Shown here in pieces: positions 1-10,400 of a stretch of 64,000 nt of DNA. The position numbers and the translations under genes were made by a program. A model generated the notes under the pieces. That model saw only the letters and a list, made by a program, of their open reading frames with translations. It did not search any database and had not been told where the DNA came from. Source of the stretch: Mytilinidion resinicola (Eukaryota > Ascomycota > Dothideomycetes > Mytilinidiales > Mytilinidiaceae). Where the stretch lies: assembly GCF_010093595.1 (NCBI RefSeq), contig NW_022985474.1, forward strand, positions 129,371 through 193,370, given 5' to 3'. The number at the start of each line of letters is the position of its first letter. Within the stretch, counting starts at the first letter, position 1.

Positions 1-1258
1 GGTACAGTGCTCGGAGGTGAGTTTGCGTGAGACGTCGAAGGTGCCACAGGGCAGACGGCCCAGTAAGGTTCCGTCAATCGCAGGATCAAAGCTAGGTCAT
101 CTTTTGAGGGAGTCAAATCGACCAAAGCCTGGATGTAAGCCTTCGCCTGATGAGAAGGACCAGATCTCGGACTATATGCGTCACCATTGTGAGTCTCAGA
201 AAGAAGGAAATTAGAGTCCTTGAACAATCGTAAAAGTGGCACGTCCTCAGTTTGATACTCTGGTTCTTCTTGTTCCCTCTCTTCTCTAATAGCCTCAGAG
301 TAAATGGCGTTCGATGTCGATTGTTGAAGGTCGAGCCCTATTGCGTTGCAAATGTGACGAATTTGATCGGATAGTTCATCCAGTCTCTGATTAGTTTGGT
401 TGTAGCCATTGATGGTTTGATTGCTCGATCCTGAAGGCGTTGTCGATGTATTCGATCTGCGTACCTTAGGAAAGCAGAACACACGTTAGCGGTTTTTCAT
501 AAAGAAGGGGGATTAAAAGACAAATTCTAGGTGGCAGATCCTCTGGTGTTAATTGACCTTAAGTGCTACTCAAATCGTGTTTAAGACTCTACTTTAGCTC
601 AAGTCTGTGTTTAAAGCCGCTAAATGTGTACTTAAACGCGACTTAAGAGGATGTTCAACACCTTTACAGAAACAATGACACCAGAGGGCACTCAGGCTCG
701 TTCAACACCGTATGAGGTGGCCCGAAGAGCTTCTTGACTTTCCAAAATTGTCGTTATCCAGTTTTTGATAATGTACCACGCGGGGCGTGGAAAAAGTGGC
801 ACACTCATGAGGCAATCTGTCTCACATTTACACCTGTCTGCCGCTGTCTGGGATGCTTCAACGAGTTTCCACATAGTCCACAGCGAAGGGGTTCTATCTC
901 ATTCATTTTCCTGAAAATGCATTGAAGCACCCCAAGCAGTGGCAGACAGGTGTACACGCGAGACAGCCTGCTATAAATGGAGTGCCACCTTCTCCATGCC
1001 CCGCGTGCGTACCAAGCCACCTCAGACGGTTTTGGACTGTTTAACGGAGCCTTACTCTGGTATTTGTAATAGACTTTCCTTACTTACTAGCTGTTGTGAA
1101 TCACAGACAGAGTCATGAAGAGCGCAAGCTTGACAGATGGCCTGGCCAGGCGAGAAGATGCAACGGACTTTGCGTCGCCGACACTCGACACAACTCTTGG
1201 TGCCTAATCGCATTCGCTTCTTTGGAGGAGTTCCTGATCCATGAGGTAGTGCGCTCAT
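1..1258 (-). CDS. Zn2Cys6 (Gal4-type) transcription factor, 5' part; runs off left edge
   Basis: Exon 1 (1258-1088, 57 codons) carries a textbook binuclear zinc cluster near residues 23-52: Cys spacing C-x2-C-x6-C-x8-C-x2-C-x6-C with the basic RRRKVR stretch between the second and third Cys. Such proteins are nuclear DNA-binding regulators of fungal pathways. A GTAAGT donor follows at 1087. Reading resumes in phase at about 464 after a CTAAG acceptor and stays open to base 1, giving at least 154 further residues that look like the linker and the start of the regulatory region (polar, Gln/Asn-rich, then TEPYWAVCPVAPS). The implied intron of about 623 nt is several times longer than the others here and contains the repeat pair at 695-1044, so an exon could be hidden or destroyed there. 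The target pathway cannot be told. Confidence 0.72.
695..1044. repeat. Inverted pair of a dispersed repeat inside the regulator's intron
   Basis: Arm A (about 695-862, plus orientation) and arm B (about 1044-922, minus orientation) match when B is reverse-complemented. The core arms, 773-862 and 1013-922, share blocks such as GTACC, GCGGGGC, GTGGCACTC, CTGTCTC and ACACCTGTCTGCC, ending in GCTTCAA, with a spacer of about 59 nt. Both also carry the CCGT(C/A)TGAGGTGG block at the outer end; B lacks about 48 nt that A has between that block and GTACC. No coding capacity is visible. It resembles a non-autonomous element or two head-to-head copies. Confidence 0.7.
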
Positions 1259-1374
1259 CTTTGTTGAAGAAAGGACGAACGCGGAACGGAGGTTCGCATG
1301 GTTCGGTCGAGCTCGCAGTTCCCACTTTATTCTAGCCTATATTAGACTGGGATCGACGGGCGCAATTAAAGTGG

Positions 1375-1488
1375 CAGTCCAATACCGTCTGAGGTGACCT
1401 AGGGAGCTATCGAGCTTGTCATGTTGTTGTTTCACAATATTTAATACCGCACCAGGGGACCTCAAGCGGTGCTAGGCAAGTGTACACA
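1375..1488 (+). repeat. Dispersed repeat, copy C (upstream of the regulator and peroxiredoxin genes)
   Basis: This 114-nt segment begins CAGTCC, continues CCGTCTGAGGTG and GAGCTATC and ends GTGTACACA. It aligns without length change to 25987-26101, at roughly three quarters identity by eye, and its first part matches arms A and B at 695-1044. The rest of 1259-2095 is AT-richer promoter DNA between two divergent genes; I see no gene in it. Confidence 0.65.
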
Positions 1489-2095
1489 AGCCTAGAGTAA
1501 GCGTGCATTTAGTTTATATGACGTTTTAGAAAAGGTTCACAAATTGATGTCTGCCACTTTATGTTCAAGGGAGCTTGATTGGTCCGTTGGCGCTAGCAAT
1601 CGACCAGAATGACCTGATGATGAATTCAAATCTTAGAAAATGTACCAAAGATCTCAAATAGTAGCAAGTCAACGCGTGTATGTCGTGAGTCTGATTTACC
1701 AGCTCGAGAACGTTACACCCGGTCTATATTTCTATACATGTATCGAAGGCTCATAGACAGCTGCATATGAGTTTCCTAGAATAATACCATCACAGCACGC
1801 CCTTTGACGCCCTACCAGCCACCGTATTGCGTATTCAGTGCTGACAAATTACTCTGATTCAAACGAAACAATTAGTTCCTTGAGCTGAGCAAGCAATATC
1901 GCGAAGATAGTAATTTCCTTTGGCGATCTTCTTCGGTGCCTTTCGGTCATTCGGACGATTCGGAACGGTGCGTACTATAGAAAAGGACGTCTCATTTAAT
2001 GATGGGATCATTCGCACTCACCAGCATCCCAAAACAGTTCTCCGATATCCACCATTCCAAACTCCAACCTCAAGTTCCAAGATCAACATCCAATC

Positions 2096-2740
2096 ATGTC
2101 CCTTACAGAACAGCTCTCCGCACAATTCCAGGGCTTCCACCAAAATGCCCCACCTCAATTCAAAGGCCCCATATTGGCGGCTATGGACGAACACAAATCT
2201 TCTTTCAAGCCTGGTGCCGCTCTTCAGATCGGCCAGGCTTTTCCAGACTTCTCCTTGAGCAATGCCGTCAGCGAAAAGGTTTCTCGGGATGATCTGCTTG
2301 CTAAGGGGCCATTCTTTATCACATTCTACCGTGGAGAATGGTGTCCGTTCTGCAACCTCGCCATCGGTGCCCTCCAAGCGCACCTCGATGAATTCACTGT
2401 CAAGGGCGTCACTCTCGTTGCTGTGTCCCCCGAGCTACCGAACGGCAACCTCTCAATGACGGAGAAGCACGACCTCAAGTTCCCAGTGCTGTCGGACCAG
2501 GGAAATCAGCTTGCCAGGAAGCTCGGGATCATCTTTGCGATGCCAGACTCGCTAAGGCCCGTGTTTGACATGACTGGACATAATTTGAAGAAGACGAATG
2601 GAGACGACTCGTTTGAAGTTCCTTTGCCGGCGGCATTCCTGGTCGATGGGAAGGGAGTCGTCAGAAACTCGTATGTGGACCCGGACTACACCAAGAGGAT
2701 CGAACCGACGACAGCACTTGGGTGGATTGATGCGCTATAA
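2096..2740 (+). CDS. Peroxiredoxin-like AhpC/TSA family protein
   Basis: A 214-residue thioredoxin-fold protein without intron. Residues 77-86 read FYRGEWCPFC, the position of the peroxidatic Cys in AhpC/TSA proteins, with C83 and C86 forming a CxxC pair instead of the single Cys of classic 2-Cys enzymes. Further family features are the segments VAVSPELP and FPVLSDQGNQLARKLG and a C-terminal strand-helix ending in ALGWIDAL. The expected role is thiol-dependent reduction of peroxides, probably cytosolic since no signal peptide is visible. The ATG at 2096 gives the natural MSLTEQL N-terminus; a longer overlapping frame upstream is 5' leader. The gene diverges from the Zn2Cys6 regulator, but no evidence ties them functionally. 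Confidence 0.88.
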   Translation: MSLTEQLSAQFQGFHQNAPPQFKGPILAAMDEHKSSFKPGAALQIGQAFPDFSLSNAVSEKVSRDDLLAKGPFFITFYRGEWCPFCNLAIGALQAHLDEFTVKGVTLVAVSPELPNGNLSMTEKHDLKFPVLSDQGNQLARKLGIIFAMPDSLRPVFDMTGHNLKKTNGDDSFEVPLPAAFLVDGKGVVRNSYVDPDYTKRIEPTTALGWIDAL

Positions 2741-3014
2741 AGCCAATAGGCAGGTGGTTTGAGGTGGCGACTGTATAGTTCCATTTTGTGAGAATCTTCG
2801 CGACCCTAGAATCTCACCTCGCTCTTTTACCCTCATATAGCAATCTAAAACTCCGCTCCAAACATTTTTGATATAAGACTACAAGAAAACAATTAAATGA
2901 AATGGAGTGTGCAATGCCTGTGACGTCAGGGCTTTAAAGTTCAATCCGTATAAGCCCTAAACCCAATCAACCGAACAGACCATCATCTCTACATCCTCAT
3001 ACCAAGATCCTACC

Positions 3015-3377
3015 ATGGCAAGCCCAACGGCTCAGGAAGCTCCTATGACCAAGGTCTGGATTACAACACTCATCCCACCCACCTCAACTACAGACTCAGC
3101 CTTCATCACCACCTGGACCGAAGCCATTGAATTCATCTCTGCCTACTCCGGCACCACAGACAGCCACACCCTCTGGCGCGATGTGGAAGATCCTGCCGTC
3201 GTCACTATGATCACAGGCTACCCTTCCGCAGCGCTGAATATCGCCGCTGATAAGGAATTCTGGGAAGCGGGATACCAGCAGCGCATTTCGGCACTAAATA
3301 AGCACGACACGCTTTACTGGATCGATGAGGATGTGAAGAAGCTGCTTCTAGGAAACAAGAAGGAGATCGTGATGTAG
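3015..3377 (+). CDS. Small unknown protein, possibly truncated by an in-frame TAG
   Basis: A 120-residue product starts at a well-placed ATG (ACCATGGC). The alternation of strands and helices, with AFITTWTEAIEFISAYSG and ITGYPSAALN, is compatible with a dimeric alpha/beta barrel of the antibiotic-biosynthesis monooxygenase kind, but I cannot assign a family. The TAG at 3375-3377 is followed in the same frame by 60 open codons to a TGA at 3558-3560, and that extension is protein-like (for example GATVTVNAREV and KQAIRTLRLERIEL). Either the TAG is a recent nonsense mutation, or it is read through, or it is a sequencing error. No plausible intron removes it: the only short GT..AG pair around it is 40 nt and breaks the frame. 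Confidence 0.6.
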   Translation: MASPTAQEAPMTKVWITTLIPPTSTTDSAFITTWTEAIEFISAYSGTTDSHTLWRDVEDPAVVTMITGYPSAALNIAADKEFWEAGYQQRISALNKHDTLYWIDEDVKKLLLGNKKEIVM

Positions 3378-3560
3378 ATTCTACCTAAAGAAGGTGAAGC
3401 TGAAGTAGGTGCGACGGTCACCGTGAATGCGAGAGAGGTCGCGGGGTCGGCGGAGCTAGGGAGGAGGGTTCGTTTGAGGATCAGCGAGTCTACGGAGGTT
3501 GGAAAGGAGGCCGAGAAGCAGGCGATACGGACGCTGCGGCTGGAGAGAATTGAATTGTGA

Positions 3561-3989
3561 GAAGGAAGTGGGCTGTGTTAGGCTGAGATCGGGCCGATAG
3601 TGAGAGATGTGTAGATACATCGTGTATGGTGATGGAGACGGAATATGTAGAGTCGTTCACGATCGAGGTGGAGGTGTCCGTGCACGGGGTGTGAAGAACA
3701 TCGAGCTGAACGTTCCTCCTAACCTCGACACCACAGCGTCGACTCACAAATATTCAAGAAAGCAGTGCAGTTATTCGTTTTAGTAGCATAAGAATACGTG
3801 GGTGCTTATATTCTACGCGTCTATAGCATCGCCCATCATGTGGCTTGCTCAGCCTCACCTCTGAGTCAAACCACAAAGCGTCCACTCATCTACAAGAAGC
3901 CCAAAACATCAAGCCAATTCCTCTCTCATGACAAAACTCTTCACTTCTCTACTTCTACACGCGCTGCTTTCTGCGTTACGTTGAACAAC
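3561..3989. other. Intergenic, no gene seen
   Basis: Spacer and leader between the small protein (including its possible read-through extension) and the putative nucleotidyltransferase. A pyrimidine-rich stretch before 3990 fits a 5' leader. Confidence 0.5.
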
Positions 3990-5186
3990 ATGGGCGGCCT
4001 CGCCTTCGCAACACCTGGGCCCAACGGCTCACCGCCGCTCGCCGTTCCCCGCATGTCGCCAGCCGTCTACCAAACCCTCAAATCCAAAATAAGCCCAATA
4101 CTCTCCCAATTCTTCTCCAAAGTCGCCACGCCTCCAGAAGCACCCGGGAAAACGTCCCACGGCGACATCGACTTCCTCGTCGAAGGACCATTGAACTCAT
4201 CTTTCACTCCCAACGACATCGCAGACGCGTTAAATGCAACCCGCCATGTCAAAAATGGGGCTACCCGCAGCTACGCAGTCCCGCATCCCGAAGTACCCGA
4301 TGCGTTCGTTCAGGTTGATACGCACGTCTGCCCGGATGGTCGGCTAGCTTGGGAGTGCTTCCACCAGGCGTACGCGGATCTTTGGCAGATCATTGGAGTC
4401 GCGCATCGTTCGCTTGGGCTGACGGCAACTGACAAGGGCTTGCATGTCCGGATTGAGGAGCTCGAGGCTAAGAATCGGAAGGCGAGTATGCAATTTTTGA
4501 GCGATGATCCGGTACGGGTGTTGCAGTTCTATGGACTGGATGTGGAAAGGTACGACAAGGGCTTTGAAATGATGGACGAGCTCTATGAGTGGGTAGTCTG
4601 GGGAAGGTTCTTCAGTCGAGAGGTGCTAGAAGCGAGGGAGGAGAAGGCGAATGATCGACGGAGGTTGAAAGAGAGAGACATGTATAGGAAGTTCATCAGT
4701 GAGTGGATGCCGGCACATCCAGATGCGGGCGTGAAAGAAAAGAGTTGGACAAGGCAGGATGTCTTGGCTGAGGCCTTGAAAGAGTTCGGGAAGCAGCAGG
4801 AGTATGACGGGATTTTACACGAGCACCAGATTCAAGAAGATGAAGCGGCATTGTGGCAAAGGATTGCGGCTGCCATTCCAAAGGACGGCAATGGGCTCAA
4901 TCGGGCGCTGAAGGCTTTAAAAATTTGGGTGCGCTTTGAGGATGGCCAGCCGGTTGTGAGGACGGTTCCGAAGTTTGGTGTTCAAGGACGACCTCTTTGG
5001 GTTTTGGTAGTGCGGGACGAGGACAGTGTGCTTAAGTGGGTCGGAGAGCATTGGGAAGAGGTTAGAGCGTTGGAGAAGATGAGGCAGACAGACGAAAGGC
5101 ATGAACGGGAAGCTGAAAAGAGGCTGGTGGACGACCTAGAGGTCGAAGAGGTGGCATCTGGCGAGGGAAATTCGGAGGCACAATGA
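3990..5186 (+). CDS. Putative nucleotidyltransferase-fold protein, uncharacterised
   Basis: A 398-residue intronless protein. I start it at the ATG at 3990 (MGGLAFATPGP) and not at the in-frame ATG/GTG further 5', whose extra 64 residues look like translated leader. Residues 53-64 read GKTSHGDIDFLV, the shape of the hG(S/T)..GDhD motif of polymerase-beta-like nucleotidyltransferases, and residues 107-113 (VQVDTHV) provide a candidate third acidic residue, D110, so the catalytic triad D59/D61/D110 could be complete. The remaining 250 residues are helical, rich in Glu/Arg, with a Trp-rich central part. Substrate and pathway are unknown. No targeting signal is evident. Confidence 0.7.
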   Translation: MGGLAFATPGPNGSPPLAVPRMSPAVYQTLKSKISPILSQFFSKVATPPEAPGKTSHGDIDFLVEGPLNSSFTPNDIADALNATRHVKNGATRSYAVPHPEVPDAFVQVDTHVCPDGRLAWECFHQAYADLWQIIGVAHRSLGLTATDKGLHVRIEELEAKNRKASMQFLSDDPVRVLQFYGLDVERYDKGFEMMDELYEWVVWGRFFSREVLEAREEKANDRRRLKERDMYRKFISEWMPAHPDAGVKEKSWTRQDVLAEALKEFGKQQEYDGILHEHQIQEDEAALWQRIAAAIPKDGNGLNRALKALKIWVRFEDGQPVVRTVPKFGVQGRPLWVLVVRDEDSVLKWVGEHWEEVRALEKMRQTDERHEREAEKRLVDDLEVEEVASGEGNSEAQ

Positions 5187-5809
5187 GCGAGAGTGGGGGT
5201 CTTATTTTATGGGAGAGTTTGATACCCGTTTCTTAGGAGGCGGGACTCGAGAAATGCTGTACCTAAGTCATGCTTTTATCTCGACCTTCCATCAACCATA
5301 GCTCATCTCAACATTTCAATGCGAGCTTCTAAAGGAACTTTTTATTGCTCAATGTCAGAAATAGGGACTCAAGGGGTTTCTTGGTTAGGAACATCTCCAT
5401 TTTGTGTATATTAACATACAACTGTAGAAAAACTCTTCACGCTCTCACTAAATACAGATTGGAATGAAATTGGCCCGTTGCTATTCAATAGGCTCTTTGA
5501 AGTCCTCTCCACCGTGCACTGGCTGCCGCCAGATTGCTTGTCGACTACGCTGTCGTCTGCAAGTAAGGATCTTATCGAAGCCTCACGCTCTTCACGTTTC
5601 TTGCACTCCACGTCGCGCTCAGTCTCTCAATGCCTTCTTCTCGGTGTCACCAGATGTTCCAAGTCTCTCTCGACGAATAGATAAGACGTCTACCTCTACA
5701 GCCTCTCTTTACGTCCGATGACCTAACGCGGAGATTGAGTCGATCCAGCCCCTTACTCGCGCTTGCACGCACTTATCCTTTCACTCGCCCACACCTATCT
5801 ATCCTAGGA
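5187..5809. other. Intergenic, no convincing gene
   Basis: AT-richer 3' flank, then a leader. Short overlapping open frames at 5464-5721 have Ser/Arg/Cys-rich translations without domain-like structure, and I regard them as leader of the following gene. Confidence 0.5.
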
Positions 5810-6525
5810 ATGGCACCCTCACGTTGCAAACTTACCTCGCGCACGCAAGCCACTCTGGACGGCTTTTTCAATCAACCAAACTCGTCGTCCACCCGAATAT
5901 CTAAGAAGTCGCCGGCGGCCAAGTCCAAGTACCAATCTAAGTCGAAGTCGGCCGTCCCCACAGGTTCAGACCGCGTGTTAACCGACGTGTTGCTCGCCAT
6001 CAAGCCCGTTCACCTCGCCAACATTGCTAGCAGACAGAAGAACCATGAGTACCGCAAGTACCGACTGCGCGACGCGGTTACAAGACTGTGGCTGTACGAG
6101 ACAGGCGACGGCGGCAAGGGTCGGGCGTCTATCACGTAAGCTTATTTTTTGCGTGTCTATTTATTCATCTGTCATCTCTTCCTATCTTTCTCTGCTTCTC
6201 TATTTCCTCATTTGCCTTGTACTAAGATCTATTCAGACATATCGCAGTCATTCCAGCTTCCGTACGCCATACCCCTGGCTCTGTACCGACTGAGCCCTTC
6301 GGCATAGGCAACACCGACTTCAACGCCGGCCTCAAAGAGTCTAAGTACGGATATCCTGTGCTGGAGCTGTACGAGCTGTTCCGCCCAGTAACGCTAGCGG
6401 AGATGAAGAGCCAGTGGGGCATGGGTGGCGCGCCTATGGGGTGGCGCTACGTGAAAACAGACTTGTGGGAGGATAGATGGGGAGATGATCAAGAGAGGGC
6501 TGTGAAAGTGAATTGGGTGTTCTGA
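5810..6525 (+). CDS. ASCH/PUA-like domain protein with N-terminal PIP-box-like motif
   Basis: Two exons, 5810-6135 and 6237-6525, joined across a 101-nt intron (GTAAGC donor, ACTAAG branch region, TTCAG acceptor), give 204 residues. Residues 13-20 are QATLDGFF, an exact match to the Q-x-x-h-x-x-F-F PCNA-interacting motif. A Ser/Lys-rich linker follows. From about residue 60, VLLAIKPVHLANIASRQKNH and EYRKYRLRD resemble the first strand and helix of ASCH/PUA-like RNA- or nucleotide-binding folds (compare the 'LSIKP..A..I..G.K..E.R' signature), and exon 2 supplies the rest of the barrel, including LELYELFRPVTL. Function is not known. The PCNA link is inferred from the motif alone. The ATG at 5810 is preferred over one 25 codons upstream because the motif then sits at the N-terminus. 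Confidence 0.75.
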
Positions 6526-7444
6526 TGCAGGGTAAGTGCAGTGGGTAGAACGAAGAAGCTGTCGCTCATGTCTGGCCGCTCTTTGCAGTTTTGTCTCCCC
6601 TCCCTCTCCTGTCCAAGCCTTCATGACGGCAATGTGGCCGACATCGCAGGACGTTGTTGTATGCGAAGGAAATATGGAAAGCGCTCGAATTAATGGGCGA
6701 AGACTCCCCCCGAGTACCGTCAGCGGCCGAGCGGAGATGATGGCTGAGGCTCTTCTTTGACTGGATGCGATATCTTGCACGGTTGGTGTTCTGGACATCA
6801 CATGCGTGGTTGAAAGGACCTATTGTATCTTTATCTTTCGAGTCGACCGTAATGTAACTACGGTGGACGAGAACACATTTATACACTCATCAAGCTATAT
6901 AGTGTGAACGCATTCCCACGCTTGCTTTTCTTTGAAAGACACTCTAGTCCTTAAATTTCCAAGAGTTTAAGCCTCCTCAGCTGGAGTAGAACTTAAGCTC
7001 CAAGAAAATAACTTCCGGATCAAGAAGCGGATACCAAGATTAGAAAGGACTCCCAAGAGTAGATCCACGTCAGCCCAAACTCACTTTCTTCAACTCGCAC
7101 TCACTGCCCAAGTCAAATGAATTTCGTACTCATACTCATTCCGCATTACGCTATGCTGATAGTTCACCATCTCATTCTTTCTCTGCCGGATTAGGAGATA
7201 TAGAGCCAGCTCCCCGTCTCTAAGAACCTAATCCGGAAAACCAAACCTGCAAGAAACCACCTGTCATTATCCATGAAGTCATGTCGGACGACATACCGAA
7301 GGAATTTCACTTACAAATAGCAACATGGATGCCACGCCTAACACGCCAAACTCAACGACCGAGGAAGCCCACAAGAATATCTATCCAACAACCGTCCCCA
7401 CAATCCCGATCTCCAGCTATACTCAACCCATCCCCGCCACTTCC
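6526..7444. other. Intergenic between two converging genes
   Basis: About 0.9 kb of 3' flanks. The open frames on both strands are short and mutually overlapping, with no family resemblance. I see no repeat or RNA gene. Confidence 0.5.
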
Positions 7445-10400
7445 CTACTCCACCTCCTTCCACATCCTCTCCAACAACCCCACCCTCGCCGTATCCCCCA
7501 TCCCCTGCGCCACCAGCCCCATCGCCTGCTGCCCCGCAACCGCCCCCTGGACCCCATACGGCGTCTCCCAATGATACCCCAGCGCGCCGTTCCCATACAA
7601 ATGACCCCCCGTGACCCCACCCGGTCCATAATGTATCTGCGCCGACGGCGCCGTAATCGCATTCGCAGCATTATAGAAACTACTCGTCGCATTCAGCATC
7701 GTCTGCTGCTGCAGGCGCATTTTAGCTTGAGCGACGATTGCTTTCATGGCTGGCACGGTCTGCGTGTAGACGGCGTTGCGGTGCTGGCAGTACTCCACGA
7801 AGGCCTCGATGTCGGGGGTTTTGGAGTTTGAGAGGGCGGCCCAGCGTGCGCGCATGTTGGCGGAGTACATTTCGCACATGACGGCTTGCGGGAGGGGTGT
7901 TGGGGTGTGCTCTAGGATGTGTGCGAGGGCGGTGCCGCGGATGGCGTCCTCGTAGCAAGATTCGCAGACGTGGACTGTCTTGCGTGGATCGAGGTTCTGT
8001 AAGATCCACCAGCGGCGGTTGGCGACGAATTCGGTTGTTTGGCAGTTGGGCAGGGTGGCGACGAGGTGGACGTAATTGGAGAATGCAGCGAAGTTGGGGG
8101 TGCTGATTGCTTCGGCGTACTTGTTGATGTATTTTGCGAAGCGGGGGGAGGCGGCGTTGAAGTCGCACATGAGATTGGTGCCGGGAGGGGGGGATGAGCG
8201 TGGTTCGAAATGTTTTGTTAGTTTCAGGGCTTTGACCCAGCCGGTGTAACAGGTTACGCATAGATCGAAGTTCTCGCAGCCGCCTTTGAGGGTGTACCAT
8301 GTTCCGTCTGTGATACCCTTATCCGTACAAGGGGGATTATTGGAGAAGACGTTGAAGGCATCCCAAAATATAGAGAAGTTATAGGTGTCTCGCGCTACTT
8401 CCATGCTAACTTTCAAGGGTAAAGACCAGAAGTCGCAATTGCAGTCCTGATTGCGGGTGGTGTCGTCGACAGGATACGGTACGAATTCCCGCTCGAAGTC
8501 AGTGAGCCCAGCATGGTCCAGATAACACGCTTCGCAGACAATAGCGCCCTTGATTGGCGTTGCAGTGGTGTACCACGATTTTGTGCCCGTCTTGACGCTA
8601 GAGAGACCTACACATTCTGGCAGTCTCACCCGCCGAGTGGCAGAGGCGATGAAAGATGGCCACATGTTTGCCATGCTATACAAGTTGAGAGCCCGCAGCA
8701 TATATGAGAATGATATATCGCACGCCCAGGTATCATTTGGACCTTGTGCTCGCGGGCAACGCTCGAAATTCATGGCGAAGGATGTTCCTTTGACTTGCTC
8801 TTCGTAGCACGCCTCGCAGGCGACAAAGCCTAAGGCCTGGTTGTTCCGCGGAGAGTACCATTTGATCCCTTCTGGTTCGGCTTTGCTTCCCACAACGCCA
8901 TGAGAGCCATAGCATCGTGGAAGTGAAACCCGGCGCTCCATGTATGCTTTCAAGGACGCGAACTTGTTCGTTTGAAGCACTAACGACCACAACATCCTCA
9001 ATACCCTTGGAACTCCAAAATGGCACCTAGTACTGGGGAAAGCCGGTTCTAGTGTGCCCTGAAACATCGAAGCAAACTGGGAGTTGCGGATGTGTGTTTC
9101 GAAACAGTAGGTGCAGACATTGAAATCGGGTACAGATGTAGTTCGAAACCAGAAAGCGGGATATGCGATGTCTGTGGGATAAGAGCACTTGCGGAGCATA
9201 TAGTAGTTTGAGCTGTGTTCAGCTGGAATATTTGGAGGCGGATCGAGAATCCGGATATAGATCTCTGATTCATCCTTGATCATGCGAGGAGGCTGAGCCT
9301 GTGACGGTGGTTGATATGGTGGAATATTCGTCTGAATCGAAGGGGTAGATGTTCTTGATGAGGTATTTTTTAAATCAGAATGATACTTGTGATTGCTAGC
9401 GTTCACTTCGTTCGACTGATGAGCAAAGTTCGATTGCTCGGACGGAAGTTCGGACGGAAGCTCAGACGGAAGATTACTGGAGAACGACACCACGACCTCC
9501 TTGTCACTGTCCAGGTTTGCGAGTGGACTTTGACGTGCGACTGGCCCAGGAGCTTCCAATTCCGCAAAAAACCCGGGTGAACTAGATGCCGCAAAGGTAG
9601 TTACTGCAGGGGTCGAATCGAGCTCAACAGGTGCGTTTGTGCTTTGAATAACTGGGGAAGAGACTGAAAACTGATTCCGTGATTCGGGTGCTGCTAATGG
9701 GTGCTGACAAGGAAGGGGAGGTGGCGGCCGGTTGAAGCCTCCTGACGGCTGATTAGGTCTGTAAGCAGTATAGAAGGGTTTCTGCGCTGAATCTTGAGGT
9801 ACCGTAGCCTCCGAGGGTTTGGGGGATCCAGAGTAGGTTGTGGGAGATTGCTGAAAACTGATTGGCGATGGAGAAGGTAGTGGATGTGATGTATGTTGAG
9901 GATTATAGGCAGCATAGACAGGAGATTGGGCGGATAGATTTGGTGTCGTTGCTTGTGAAGGTGTTGGAGATCCTAGATAGCCAGGAGATTGTTGGTGCGG
10001 ATTCGGAGACGGAGGATAGGGTGGATATTGGTATCCGGCTTGGGGATATTGAGAATGTTGGGTTGGGTCTGCTGTGATAGAGCTAGGAGAGACTGTCCCG
10101 GAATTCTCGACTTGACCTGAGTAACTCGGCTGTTGTTGCAATGGCACGTTTTGATACTGATGATTGTATGTAGGCTGCGAAGACTCATAACTCGCTGCTG
10201 GGAAAGTGTTCGTTCCAGGATTTGCAGATCCAAAGCCTGGACTCGATGTTGACCCTTGATAACCTTGATGGGGCTGCTGGATACCACCATATTGACCACT
10301 GGTTGGCAAAACTTGTGACCCCGGCGGCTGGGAGGCTTGGGGCTGCGAAGTTGCACTATAAGGGACATTTTGGTGCGGGTCAGCTGACCCATGGCTTGGT

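Noticed and set aside
5464..5721. 85-codon open frame before the ASCH gene
   Set aside because: Ser/Arg/Cys-rich translation, no domain-like pattern, overlaps a second frame; best seen as leader of the gene at 5810.
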